From assembly GCA_963922715.1 (NCBI GenBank), contig CAWUJT010000017.1, positions 1 through 26,522 of the forward strand: DNA of 26,522 nt. The letters run 5' to 3'. The stretch's first letter is position 1, and every line of letters begins with the position of its first letter. Both the position numbers and the translations under genes were made by a program. This DNA comes from CAWUJT01 sp963922715 (GTDB lineage: Bacteria > Pseudomonadota > Alphaproteobacteria > Rhodobacterales > Rhodobacteraceae). The notes under the pieces are model-generated. The model searched no databases, had not been told where the DNA came from, and saw only the letters and a list, made by a program, of their open reading frames with translations. Shown piece by piece: positions 6,154-15,323 of the stretch.

Positions 6154-8076
6154 ATGACTCTGCCCAATGGATTTCTCGATGAATTGCGCACGCGGCTTTC
6201 CATTGCGGATATCGTGGGAAGAAAGGTGATATGGGATGCTCGCAAAACCCAAGTTGGCAAAGGCGAATATTGGGCTCCCTGCCCGTTTCACCAAGAAAAA
6301 ACACCCAGCTTCAAAGTCGATGATAAAAAGGGGTTTTATTATTGCTTCGGCTGCCAGGCAAAGGGCGATATGATAACCTTTGTGCGGGAAACTGAAAATC
6401 TTGGTTTCATGGAAGCCGTGACATCTTTAGCACAAGAGGCAGGGATGCCAGTGCCCACGTCTGACCCGCGCGCGAAAGAGAAAGCAGATCGCGCCACCCA
6501 TATTATCGAGGTTTGCGAAATGGCGGCGCGCTGGTTTCGGTTACAACTTCAAACCCGTCAGGGTGAATCCGCCCGCGCCTATCTCAAACGCCGCGGCCTC
6601 ACAGAACAAAGGCTCGCACAGTTTGGCATCGGCTATGCGCCTGATCGTTATACGGCTTTACAAGAGCATCTTGCCCAAAAAGGCACCCCACCTCATTTGA
6701 TTGCAGCAGCCGGGCTTTCAAAAACCAAAGATGGGGGCAAACCCTATGACGTATTTAGGGGGCGCATCATGTTTCCCATTCAAGATGCACGCGGGCGCAC
6801 TATTGCCTTTGGTGGTCGCGCGCTTGATCCCGATGTGCCCGCCAAATACCTCAACTCCCCTGAGACAGAGCTTTTTCGCAAAAGCCACACACTCTATAAT
6901 CATGCACCGGCAAGACGCGCCACAGCCGATGGACATCCCCTGATTGTGGCTGAAGGCTATATGGATGTCATTGCCCTTGTTGACGGTGGGTTCGAGGCCT
7001 CTGTGGCGTGTTTGGGCACAGCTTTGACAGAAAACCATTTGACACTGCTTTGGAAGATGGCGGACGAACCAATTCTGGCGCTCGATGGCGATGCGGCGGG
7101 TTTGCGGGCGGCACAGCGTATCGTGGATTTAGCTTTACCGCTTTTGCAGCCTGGAAAATCGCTACGCTTTGCTGTGTTGCCCAAAGGGCAAGATCCAGAC
7201 GATTTACTGCGCACATTCAATGGGCCTGTTGCGATGCAAGAAATCATATCTGCAGCGCAGCCACTGATTGACATGCTGTGGCACCGCATTCGCCAAGATC
7301 ACAATCTTGACACACCAGAACGCAGAGCAGCTTTTGACAAAGACTTGCGCCAGGCCGTTCAGCGAATTGGAGACCGCACGATACGCCATCATTATGCTGC
7401 TGCTATCCACACCAAAAGAGAAGAGCTTTATGCCCTTTCAAGGCAGCACAGAAAATCCTCGCATCGAAAAGCAGCACCTCTTATGGGCCCCTATGACGCG
7501 ACAAAAGCCTTGGCGAAGAAAGCCTCGGCAGAAGATCTTTTGGAAGTCACAGCCCTGGCTTTGTTGTTGCGTCATCCGGTCTTTGTCGAAGAACATATCG
7601 ACGATCTTGAAAACCATAGATGGTCTTGCGCGTTTTATAATGATTTAGCTCAGGCTATTTTGGCTTTACCAGAGGGATGCATACCTGCACAGGGATGGAA
7701 AATCCTCGAAGAACAGTTCTCTGCCGCAGAACTTGAAACCCTCTTGGCGCACGGCCATATCAAAATAAATCCAGCCTTTAGAGCAGAGACCACTCATGAT
7801 GAAGCACAAGCATGTTTCAAGGATGTTATGCACAAGCTCAAGGCCAGGCAGGGATATGCGCAAGAGATGAGAGAAGCATTGGACAACGTCAAAACATTAC
7901 AGTCAGACTTTATCGATACTGCAACATGGCGCGTGGCAAATGCGGCCACGATACGCGAAGATGTCTATCGTATTCGGTCTGATGACCATCTCAAAACAGC
8001 GAAAGATGCGGAAGAAGTCTCAAATTATTTGCAAAATTTGATCGATAATCGCGTTTGGGAAAAGAAAAAATCATGA
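6154..8076 (+). CDS. dnaG: DNA primase
   Basis: 640 aa, within the usual range. The N-terminal zinc-binding domain has CPFH (Cys43, His46) and CFGC (Cys64, Cys67). The central RNA-polymerase domain includes the TOPRIM catalytic residues Glu267 (VAEGYMDV), Asp311 and Asp313 (LDGDAAG). The C-terminal part (from about 440) should be the DnaB-binding helicase-interaction domain. DnaG makes RNA primers at replication forks. The start at MTLPNGFLDELRTRLS matches the family beginning, although the ribosome-binding site (GAGAGA) is rather far upstream. rpoD follows 81 bases later, an arrangement like the macromolecular synthesis operon but without rpsU. Confidence 0.96.
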   Translation: MTLPNGFLDELRTRLSIADIVGRKVIWDARKTQVGKGEYWAPCPFHQEKTPSFKVDDKKGFYYCFGCQAKGDMITFVRETENLGFMEAVTSLAQEAGMPVPTSDPRAKEKADRATHIIEVCEMAARWFRLQLQTRQGESARAYLKRRGLTEQRLAQFGIGYAPDRYTALQEHLAQKGTPPHLIAAAGLSKTKDGGKPYDVFRGRIMFPIQDARGRTIAFGGRALDPDVPAKYLNSPETELFRKSHTLYNHAPARRATADGHPLIVAEGYMDVIALVDGGFEASVACLGTALTENHLTLLWKMADEPILALDGDAAGLRAAQRIVDLALPLLQPGKSLRFAVLPKGQDPDDLLRTFNGPVAMQEIISAAQPLIDMLWHRIRQDHNLDTPERRAAFDKDLRQAVQRIGDRTIRHHYAAAIHTKREELYALSRQHRKSSHRKAAPLMGPYDATKALAKKASAEDLLEVTALALLLRHPVFVEEHIDDLENHRWSCAFYNDLAQAILALPEGCIPAQGWKILEEQFSAAELETLLAHGHIKINPAFRAETTHDEAQACFKDVMHKLKARQGYAQEMREALDNVKTLQSDFIDTATWRVANAATIREDVYRIRSDDHLKTAKDAEEVSNYLQNLIDNRVWEKKKS

Positions 8077-8106
8077 ACTGAGGTGTTAAATTTTATGTAC
8101 CGCGCT

Positions 8107-8132
8107 AATGATGCGAATCATTTATCTTTTTT
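8107..8132 (+). terminator. weak hairpin with T-run between dnaG and rpoD
   Basis: AATGAT (8107-8112) and ATCATT (8117-8122) form a perfect 6-base stem closed by the GNRA-type tetraloop GCGA, followed by TATCTTTTTT. The stem is AT-rich, so termination would be partial at best; it may lower dnaG-to-rpoD read-through or act as an RNA-processing site. Confidence 0.35.
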
Positions 8133-8157
8133 GCCCGCTCCAAGCTGAGGTATTCAT

Positions 8158-10149
8158 ATGGCCGCTAAAGACACGACATCAGAAACTGTAAGATCAGACG
8201 ATCCTGAAAGCGATCACTCATTCGATGTGAGCCAGGCTCAGGTGAAAAAGATGATCGCCGAAGCCCGCGCACGGGGATATATCACCTATGATCAGCTCAA
8301 TACAGCCTTGCCCCCCGATCAGGTGAGTTCTGAACAGATCGAAGATGTGATGTCGATGCTTTCAGAAATGGGGATCAATATTGTCGAGAATGACGAAGAA
8401 GAAGCAGCACAGGAAGAGAACGAAGCAACAGCCATTGTTGAGGTAAAAGGGGCGCGCGATGTCGCGTTATCGTCCAGTGATACAGAGAAGCTCGATAGAA
8501 CTGATGATCCTGTACGGATGTATCTGCGCGAGATGGGCTCTGTTGAGTTGTTATCACGTGAAGGTGAAATTGCGATTGCAAAGCGGATTGAAGCCGGGCG
8601 CAACACGATGATTCAAGGCTTGTGTGAAAGCCCTTTGACGTTTCAGGCAATCACAATCTGGCATGAAGAATTGTTGAATGAAGATATCCTGTTGCGCGAT
8701 GTGATCGATCTGGAAACCACGTTCGGCAACGCGATTGATGAAACGGAAGAACCCATTCTATCTTCTCAATCCTCTGAAGCAGTTGAGCCGCAGCAGCAGA
8801 CCGAGAAAGAGCGGGAGCTTGATGCCGATGGAAATCCGATTATCACAGATGACGACGATGATGAAGATGAACAGGCGAACCTATCGCTTGCGGCCATGGA
8901 AGCGGCCCTAAAACCCCAGGTTTTGGCAACCATTGACCAGATTTCAGACCATTTCTCTCATCTGTCTGAGATGCAAGACTTGCGCATCTCCGCCACAATC
9001 AACAAAGATGGCAGCTTTACAGATGATAATGAAGGGGAATATCAAGCACTGCGCTCTGACATTGTTGTTTTGGTGAATGAATTGCACCTCCACAACAACC
9101 GTATCGAGGCTTTGATTGACCAACTTTATGGCATCAACCGCCGAATCATGGCTATTGATTCCAGCATGGTGAAGTTGGCAGACCAAGCACGCATTAACCG
9201 CCGTGAATTTATCGACGAATATCGTGGATATGAGCTCGATCCTAGCTGGGTCGACCGGATGTCGGAAAAACCTGGTCGCGGCTGGCAAATGTTGATGGAG
9301 CGTTCTCGCGATAAGGTCGAACAACTCCGGGCGGATATGGCACAGGTTGGCCAATATATTGGTGTTGATATCGGGGAATTTCGCCGCATCGTGAACCAAG
9401 TACAAAAAGGTGAGAAAGAGGCCCGTCAGGCCAAAAAAGAAATGGTCGAGGCCAATCTGCGCCTAGTGATCTCAATCGCCAAGAAATACACCAACCGGGG
9501 CCTGCAATTCCTGGATTTGATACAGGAGGGCAATATCGGTCTGATGAAGGCGGTTGACAAATTCGAATATCGCCGAGGCTATAAATTCTCCACCTATGCA
9601 ACCTGGTGGATTCGTCAGGCTATCACACGTTCTATTGCCGATCAGGCGCGTACCATCCGTATTCCCGTGCATATGATTGAAACGATTAACAAGCTTGTGC
9701 GCACGGGGCGTCAAATGTTGCATGAGATCGGACGAGAGCCGACACCCGAAGAACTGGCCGATAAGCTCCAGATGCCTTTGGATAAGGTACGCAAAGTGAT
9801 GAAAATCGCCAAAGAACCTATTTCGCTTGAAACCCCGATTGGGGATGAGGAAGACAGCCAGCTGGGCGATTTCATTGAGGACAAAAATGCTGTTCTGCCG
9901 CTTGATTCAGCCATACAAGAAAACCTCAAGGAAACGACAACCCGGGTTTTATCATCCCTGACCCCGCGGGAGGAACGGGTTTTACGGATGCGCTTTGGTA
10001 TCGGCATGAACACCGATCACACGTTGGAAGAGGTCGGTCAGCAATTTAGTGTTACCCGAGAACGCATCCGCCAAATTGAAGCAAAAGCATTGAGAAAACT
10101 TAAACACCCCTCTCGCAGCCGCAGATTGCGCAGCTTCCTCGATCAATAA
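8158..10149 (+). CDS. rpoD: RNA polymerase sigma factor RpoD (primary sigma-70)
   Basis: 663 aa, usual for an alphaproteobacterial housekeeping sigma. Region 1.1 covers about 20-90; region 1.2 starts at DPVRMYLREMG; a long non-conserved region carries a strongly acidic patch (about 221-245, DDDDDEDE). Region 2 (about 435-500) includes FLDLIQEGNIGLMKAVDKFE and YKFSTYATWWIRQAI for -10 recognition and melting; regions 3 and 4 follow, with the -35-binding helix VTRERIRQIEAKALRKLKHP and the ending SRSRRLRSFLDQ. GAGG lies 7 bases before the ATG. It converges with prfB, 46 bases away. Confidence 0.97.
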   Translation: MAAKDTTSETVRSDDPESDHSFDVSQAQVKKMIAEARARGYITYDQLNTALPPDQVSSEQIEDVMSMLSEMGINIVENDEEEAAQEENEATAIVEVKGARDVALSSSDTEKLDRTDDPVRMYLREMGSVELLSREGEIAIAKRIEAGRNTMIQGLCESPLTFQAITIWHEELLNEDILLRDVIDLETTFGNAIDETEEPILSSQSSEAVEPQQQTEKERELDADGNPIITDDDDDEDEQANLSLAAMEAALKPQVLATIDQISDHFSHLSEMQDLRISATINKDGSFTDDNEGEYQALRSDIVVLVNELHLHNNRIEALIDQLYGINRRIMAIDSSMVKLADQARINRREFIDEYRGYELDPSWVDRMSEKPGRGWQMLMERSRDKVEQLRADMAQVGQYIGVDIGEFRRIVNQVQKGEKEARQAKKEMVEANLRLVISIAKKYTNRGLQFLDLIQEGNIGLMKAVDKFEYRRGYKFSTYATWWIRQAITRSIADQARTIRIPVHMIETINKLVRTGRQMLHEIGREPTPEELADKLQMPLDKVRKVMKIAKEPISLETPIGDEEDSQLGDFIEDKNAVLPLDSAIQENLKETTTRVLSSLTPREERVLRMRFGIGMNTDHTLEEVGQQFSVTRERIRQIEAKALRKLKHPSRSRRLRSFLDQ

Positions 10150-10195
10150 GGTTCTTTTAGCTTAAACGGGAATGTACAACGCGGCGTAAGTTTTA

Positions 10196-11323
10196 TTAAG
10201 TGCTTTCTTGTACCTCGGCACGTCCTTTTCCGGCAACATTGTGTGACAGAACACTGGCCATCAATCCATCAAGGTCACCATCAAGAACGCCGGCACTGTC
10301 AGAGGTTTCAAAACCTGTTCTGAGGTCTTTGACCATCTGATAGGGTTGCAAAACGTAAGAACGGATTTGATTACCCCAACCGGCTTCGCCTTTGGCAGCG
10401 TGGGCCGCGTTGATATCGGCATTGCGACGATCAAGCTCCAATTGATAGAGCCTAGATTTCAAGGCTTTCATGGCAATATCGCGATTCTGATGTTGGCTTT
10501 TTTCCGAACTCGTCACCACGATTCCAGTGGGCAAATGCGTGATCCGCACAGCTGAATCCGTTGTGTTCACATGCTGCCCCCCGGCGCCAGAGGATCGATA
10601 TGTATCAATCCTGATATCGTTTGATTGAACCTCAATCTCGATATTGTCGTCCACGACGGGATACACCCAAACCGAACAAAATGAAGTGTGCCTGCGTGCC
10701 GAACTGTCAAACGGAGAAATACGCACCAGCCGATGAACCCCGCTTTCAGATTTCAGCCAACCGTAAGCATTATGTCCAGATATTTTATAGGTGGCTGATT
10801 TCAAACCAGCCTCGTCTCCGGCCGTCATTGCTTGCAACTCAACATCAAAGCCGCGTTTCTCCGCCCAGCGGGTATACATGCGCGCCAGCATAGAGGCCCA
10901 ATCGCAACTTTCTGTGCCTCCCGCGCCAGAGTTGATTTCAAGAAACGTATCGTTGCTGTCGGCTTCCCCGTTCAACAAGGCTTCTAATTCTTTCGCCGCG
11001 GCGACCTCGACAAGTTGTTCAATGGTTTTTTCTGCATCCTTTATGACCTCTTGGTCATCTTCCATCTCGCCAAGTTCAATCAGTTCGATGTGATCTGAGA
11101 GTTCCGCTTCCAAACGGGCGACATTTTTGATTGAGTCGGCCAAGGCCTGACGCTCACGCATCAGTTTTTGCGCACGCTCTGGGTCAGACCAAAGGTTGAG
11201 ATCTTCAGTCAGCGCATCAAACTCCTCCATACGATGTTCAGCAGTTTCCCAGTTCATACGCTGCTTTAGAAGGGTTATGGATTTCTGGATAGCGGTGATG
11301 TGGTTTTGGGTTTCAGAACGCAT
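10196..11323 (-). CDS. prfB: peptide chain release factor 2
   Basis: 375 aa from the ATG at 11323 (MRSETQNHITAIQ), the usual RF2 length. The codon-recognition region shows RISPFDSSARRHTSF (the SPF anticodon-like motif for UGA/UAA) and the peptidyl-hydrolysis motif GGQ at 248-250. The frame is open from the start through the region where many RF2 genes carry an in-frame UGA and a +1 frameshift; here the segment reads LLKQRMNWETAE with no interruption, so that autoregulation is absent. A TTG 25 codons earlier overlaps the mrcA stop but would add a non-homologous extension. The ribosome-binding site is weak. Confidence 0.95.
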   Translation of the reverse strand: MRSETQNHITAIQKSITLLKQRMNWETAEHRMEEFDALTEDLNLWSDPERAQKLMRERQALADSIKNVARLEAELSDHIELIELGEMEDDQEVIKDAEKTIEQLVEVAAAKELEALLNGEADSNDTFLEINSGAGGTESCDWASMLARMYTRWAEKRGFDVELQAMTAGDEAGLKSATYKISGHNAYGWLKSESGVHRLVRISPFDSSARRHTSFCSVWVYPVVDDNIEIEVQSNDIRIDTYRSSGAGGQHVNTTDSAVRITHLPTGIVVTSSEKSQHQNRDIAMKALKSRLYQLELDRRNADINAAHAAKGEAGWGNQIRSYVLQPYQMVKDLRTGFETSDSAGVLDGDLDGLMASVLSHNVAGKGRAEVQEST

Positions 11324-11371
11324 TGACAAGAGCTTGTGAGGTCTATTTTTCCTAAAGTAGTGGGGAATTGA

Positions 11372-11398
11372 ACTATATATTGCGTTTGCCAGTGTCAA
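11372..11398 (-). promoter_or_regulatory. prfB: candidate promoter for prfB overlapping the mrcA stop
   Basis: On the minus strand, TTGACA (11393-11398) overlaps the TGA stop of mrcA and TATAGT (11372-11377) follows after a short 15-base spacer. Both hexamers match consensus well; the short spacer lowers confidence. Transcription would start about 40 bases before the prfB ATG. Confidence 0.4.
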
Positions 11399-13926
11399 TA
11401 AAGCCCACCAGAACTGAGTGTTCCGAAGGTTGGTCTTGGCACATTCAAAGTGCGCCCTGAAGAAGTTGTGATCTGCGTATCACGGGGCGAAGGCAGTTCA
11501 GAGGGCTCTTCGCCAGGATCAAATATTGGCAAATCAGATGACATGGCAAAACCTCCATCCACTACGGCCAGCGCGCCAAAATATGGCTCCTCACCAATGC
11601 GAAAATACTCTGCCACCACGTGTTCGCCTGTGGCCTCTTCATCAAGCCGCTGACCCGAGAAACGATCGATATTGATGAATGTTCCGCCCTCGGGCACGTC
11701 AAACCGCCCCCCTCCATATTTTTCGATGGCTTTTGACATAAATGTGTTAAACACAGGTCCGCACATGCCCCCACCAGACGCATTTGCGCCTAAGGATTGT
11801 GGTCTGTCATATCCGATATAACACCCTGCGACGATGGTGGAAGAAAAGCCTATGAACCAAACATCTTTGGCATCATTTGTTGTACCTGTTTTGCCCGCGA
11901 TTGGGACCGGTAAATTGACTGTGCGCGCGGCGGTTCCACGATCTACGACACCGCGCATCATTGATGTCAGTTGATAAGCGGTGATTGGGTCCATGACTTG
12001 TTCCCGGCGGCTAATGATATGCGGAGCAATACCGGGCTGTAGACTTGGAGTTTCACAGTCGTAGCATATGCGCTGATCATGACGATATACGGTGCGACCG
12101 TAGCGATCTTGGATACGGTCCACAAGCGTGGGTTCGACCCGTTCCCCACCGTTTGCGAACATCGCATAGGCCGCGACCATCTTGTAAAGCGTACTTTCCT
12201 GACTGCCCAAGGCATTGGCCAAGAGCGGCTCCATTTGATCGTAAACCCCAAATTCTTCTGCATAGCGCGCCACAACATCCATGCTGACATCTTGGGCAAG
12301 GCGCACGGTCATAAGATTGCGGGATCGTTCAATGCCGGTGCGCAGGGGAGAGGGACCATAGAACTTGTTCGATGCATTCTTAGGGCGCCATATGGATGTG
12401 CCTGTGTCAATCTCTATCGGCGCATCAATCACAATCGTATTTGGAGCATACCCTGAATCGAGCGCTGCTGCATAAACAAACGGTTTAAAACTCGATCCAG
12501 GCTGACGGGTGGCTTGAGTGGCCCGATTGAAGACAGAATGCTGATAGCTGAAACCACCCTGCATTGCCAAAACCCGACCTGTGTTGACGTCCATTGCCAT
12601 GAACGCGCCTTGGGCTTTTGGGATTTGTCTTAAGCTCCAGCCGTCATCCTCTGAGCGGACAAAAACCACGTCCGCAACAGAGAAGTTATCGAAAAAATCG
12701 CCTTGCATCCAGGCAATATCCGAACGTGGTATATCGACGATCCCCTCGACATCTTCAATGCCGACTGTCAGGCTTTGTGCGGCAATCCTCAAAACAACTG
12801 CCGGGTGCCAGCGGCCACCAAGCGTGATATCCCGCGGCACATCCGCAGCAGCCAGTGCTTCACGCCAGCGGTCTTCGACTGTCAGGCTATCCTCTGATAG
12901 TCTTACCAAAGGATCGTGCCAGAGTTTTTGGCTGCGGTCATAGGTTTCAAGCGCCTCTTGCAGGGCCGCAGCAGCGATTGCCTGCATTTCATGATCGACG
13001 GTTGCACGGACGGAAAATCCTCCTGTAAAGAATTCTTCTTCCCCAAAGTCCCGTGACAATTGACGCCGGATCTCATCGGTAAAGTAATCGCGCGGTGGCA
13101 GTTGTGCCTGGAAGGGTTCGAAATCATCGCTTTGAACGGTTTTAAGGGGAGCCGCGCGTGCGCTCTCATAGGCTGCAGTTTCGATATAGCCATTTTCCAA
13201 CATTTCTTTGAGCACGAAGTTACGCCGGGAAACCGCCCGATCATATTGGCGCACGGGATGATATTGTGAAGGTGCTTTGGGTAAAACAGCAAGATATGCG
13301 GCCTCTTCAAGCGTCAATTCAGCCAAGGTTTTATTGAAATATGTTTGAGCAGCAGCAGAAACACCATAAGAATTCTGACCCAGAAATATCTCATTCATGT
13401 AGAGTTCTAAAATCTTCTCTTTATCGAGTGTTTCCTCAATGCGCGCCGCTAAGATAATTTCCTTGACTTTTCGTTCGGCTGTACGATCACTCGATAGCAG
13501 GAAATTTTTCATAACCTGCTGCGTAATGGTTGAAGCCCCCCGTAAATCTTCTCCGCGCGTGCGCACCGCATCAATACCAGCGGCAAGAATACCCCTAGGG
13601 TCGTATCCGGCATGTGTGTAAAAATTTTTGTCTTCAGCCGAAATAAAGGCCCATTTGACCAGGTCGGGAATTTCCTCTGCACTGGCAAAAAGGCGTCGTT
13701 CACGGGCGAATTCATCCATCAAAGCGCCTTCGCCAGAAAAAACGCGGCTGATTGTTGGCGGTGCATAGCGCGAAAGTTGGTCTGTATCAGGTAGATCTTG
13801 TCCATACATCCATAAAACGGCTCCAATCGTAACAGCGCCAGCAACGATGCCAAGGATAATGAAACTGACCAATCCACTGATCAGTGTTATGGCAAGTCGA
13901 AAAGGAGATATTAAAAGATCAACCAT
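11395..13926 (-). CDS. mrcA: penicillin-binding protein 1A, bifunctional peptidoglycan synthase
   Basis: 843 aa, normal for class A PBPs. A single N-terminal membrane anchor (about 13-40) is followed by the glycosyltransferase domain with its catalytic Glu98 in ISAEDKNFYTH and the segment DLRGASTITQQVMKNFLL, then an insert (about 320-420, OB-like region), and the transpeptidase domain with SxxK at 478-481 (GSSFKP), SRN (ERSRNLMTV) and KTGT at 679-682. It polymerises glycan strands from lipid II and cross-links stem peptides on the periplasmic side. It lies between amiC and prfB on the same strand; a good promoter candidate precedes it at 13970-13998. The C-terminal tail after about 800 is low-complexity and Ser/Pro-rich. 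Confidence 0.96.
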   Translation of the reverse strand: MVDLLISPFRLAITLISGLVSFIILGIVAGAVTIGAVLWMYGQDLPDTDQLSRYAPPTISRVFSGEGALMDEFARERRLFASAEEIPDLVKWAFISAEDKNFYTHAGYDPRGILAAGIDAVRTRGEDLRGASTITQQVMKNFLLSSDRTAERKVKEIILAARIEETLDKEKILELYMNEIFLGQNSYGVSAAAQTYFNKTLAELTLEEAAYLAVLPKAPSQYHPVRQYDRAVSRRNFVLKEMLENGYIETAAYESARAAPLKTVQSDDFEPFQAQLPPRDYFTDEIRRQLSRDFGEEEFFTGGFSVRATVDHEMQAIAAAALQEALETYDRSQKLWHDPLVRLSEDSLTVEDRWREALAAADVPRDITLGGRWHPAVVLRIAAQSLTVGIEDVEGIVDIPRSDIAWMQGDFFDNFSVADVVFVRSEDDGWSLRQIPKAQGAFMAMDVNTGRVLAMQGGFSYQHSVFNRATQATRQPGSSFKPFVYAAALDSGYAPNTIVIDAPIEIDTGTSIWRPKNASNKFYGPSPLRTGIERSRNLMTVRLAQDVSMDVVARYAEEFGVYDQMEPLLANALGSQESTLYKMVAAYAMFANGGERVEPTLVDRIQDRYGRTVYRHDQRICYDCETPSLQPGIAPHIISRREQVMDPITAYQLTSMMRGVVDRGTAARTVNLPVPIAGKTGTTNDAKDVWFIGFSSTIVAGCYIGYDRPQSLGANASGGGMCGPVFNTFMSKAIEKYGGGRFDVPEGGTFINIDRFSGQRLDEEATGEHVVAEYFRIGEEPYFGALAVVDGGFAMSSDLPIFDPGEEPSELPSPRDTQITTSSGRTLNVPRPTFGTLSSGGLY

Positions 13927-13969
13927 GTATTATCCGCTTCTGCCATTTTTACGCGTGTTAATTTCCACA

Positions 13970-13998
13970 TGTATAAGACATATAAACACAAGCGTCAA
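13970..13998 (-). promoter_or_regulatory. mrcA: promoter candidate for mrcA
   Basis: On the minus strand, TTGACG (13993-13998) and TATACA (13970-13975) are separated by exactly 17 bases in the 109-base amiC-mrcA gap. Predicted transcription start is about 37 bases before the mrcA ATG. This implies mrcA has its own promoter and is not only read through from amiC. Confidence 0.55.
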
Positions 13999-14035
13999 AA
14001 TCCTGTTTATGAAATTTGTCCAGGAGATCGAAATT

Positions 14036-15265
14036 TCAGTGGCGTAAGAGCAAAGCTTCTGTTGCATCGCTCACGCGCCAGTTTTCAAGGGCCCAGGTAA
14101 TGCCCATTACCGCCTCCGCCCGCCACTCCCGATCCTGCAGACGTGCAAGATCTTGCGGATTTGACATAAAGCCAAGTTCGATCAGCACAGAGGGAATATC
14201 AGGTGCCTTGAGCACCACAAAGTCCGCCTGAAGATGCGGCTTTTTGTAGAGCCGATCTGTCCCACGTCCCAGCCCTTCGACAAGTGCTTGAGCCAGTGTT
14301 TGGGATCGTGGCGCTACATCCTGTCGCGCAAGCTCTGTCAAGATAGCGGTGATTTCATCATCTTCGACGTCGAGGTTGAGCCCCAGGATCAAATCCTCAC
14401 GGGCATGCATTTCCGCCAACTGCGCTGAAACCGCATCCGAAGGTGTTTCGGACAATGTATAGACAGTCGCCCCTGTAGCGGTCCCAAATTCGAGAGCGTC
14501 GGCATGCAAGGATAAAAAGACATCTGCTTGTGCACGGCGCGCAATGCTGATCCGCTCTGACAAAGGAACAAACCGATCACTTTGTCGCGTCATGACAACC
14601 TCAAACCCGCCACGCCGCAAAAGCGTCTCTTTCAGTTCTTGGGCAAAACGTAGAACAAGATCGGCTTCGCGCACGCCACCGCGCTCTGCCCCTGAGTCCC
14701 ATCCGCCATGGCCTGGATCAAGCACCACGCGCAGAGGGCGATCGCCAATTTGTCGCGTCCGATTTTGCTGATCAGTTATGTCTGAGGCGCGTGTGGCTGT
14801 TGGCCAAGTTTGCGGGGTGAGCGGTAGGTTTTTGGCAAAAGACTCCTGTGTAGTTGGATATAATTCGATCTCTATCGTCGCAACTCCAGTGATTTGATCC
14901 GTGCTCATTCCAGCACGGTTGATACGGTAAGGTCCGTCAAGTTCTAGACTGAGACGAGACCACCGGGCCTCGGCATGTCCTGAGCGAATGCGCAATACGC
15001 GATCACTGTGATCAATCTTTTGGATGTCTCTCTCATGCCACTCTAAATCTTGCAGATCAATCAGGAAGCGGTGTGGTTCATCTCGTAGGCCAAGACGCCA
15101 GGGCACAGCCTTGGTCAGCGTGATCTGTAACATGACCGCACCATTATTTTCATCGGTAATGGTGCTGTGTTGTGTATCGATATTCGTGATGGAACGAAAT
15201 TCTCTGGCCTCTACGCTGAAACCCATAAGCCCCAAAACAGCGATAATGAACAAAACACGTATCAT
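14036..15265 (-). CDS. amiC: N-acetylmuramoyl-L-alanine amidase, AmiC type (AMIN + Amidase_3)
   Basis: 409 aa. A hydrophobic signal peptide (about 1-20, ending SVEA) has a single Arg and no RR pair, so export is probably by Sec. An AMIN domain (about 25-125), which targets such amidases in the envelope, is followed by the zinc amidase domain (about 178-395). Ligands and catalytic residues are visible: His186 (DPGHGG), Glu200 (GVREADL), His254 (SLHADA) and Glu363 (IELGFMSN). It cleaves the bond between N-acetylmuramic acid and L-Ala, mainly in daughter-cell separation. Related amidases are switched on by LytM-domain activators; the lipoprotein at 924-2060 is a candidate. A promoter with a perfect TATAAT lies upstream. 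Confidence 0.93.
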   Translation of the reverse strand: MIRVLFIIAVLGLMGFSVEAREFRSITNIDTQHSTITDENNGAVMLQITLTKAVPWRLGLRDEPHRFLIDLQDLEWHERDIQKIDHSDRVLRIRSGHAEARWSRLSLELDGPYRINRAGMSTDQITGVATIEIELYPTTQESFAKNLPLTPQTWPTATRASDITDQQNRTRQIGDRPLRVVLDPGHGGWDSGAERGGVREADLVLRFAQELKETLLRRGGFEVVMTRQSDRFVPLSERISIARRAQADVFLSLHADALEFGTATGATVYTLSETPSDAVSAQLAEMHAREDLILGLNLDVEDDEITAILTELARQDVAPRSQTLAQALVEGLGRGTDRLYKKPHLQADFVVLKAPDIPSVLIELGFMSNPQDLARLQDREWRAEAVMGITWALENWRVSDATEALLLRH

Positions 15266-15295
15266 AACTGCTCAATTTTTTTATATATTCTTAGC

Positions 15296-15323
15296 ATTAT
15301 AACGTATTTATAGATTTATTGAA
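15296..15323 (-). promoter_or_regulatory. amiC: promoter candidate for amiC
   Basis: On the minus strand, a perfect TATAAT (15296-15301) lies 16 bases after TTCAAT (15318-15323), or 17 bases after TTTCAA. The predicted transcription start is about 24 bases before the amiC ATG. Confidence 0.5.

Noticed and set aside
10196..11323. Programmed +1 frameshift in prfB
   Set aside because: The frame is continuous through the region where the shift site normally lies; there is no in-frame UGA.
11324..11398. Upstream TTG start extending prfB by 25 codons
   Set aside because: The extension does not resemble RF2 N-termini, and the bases are better explained as the mrcA end and a promoter.
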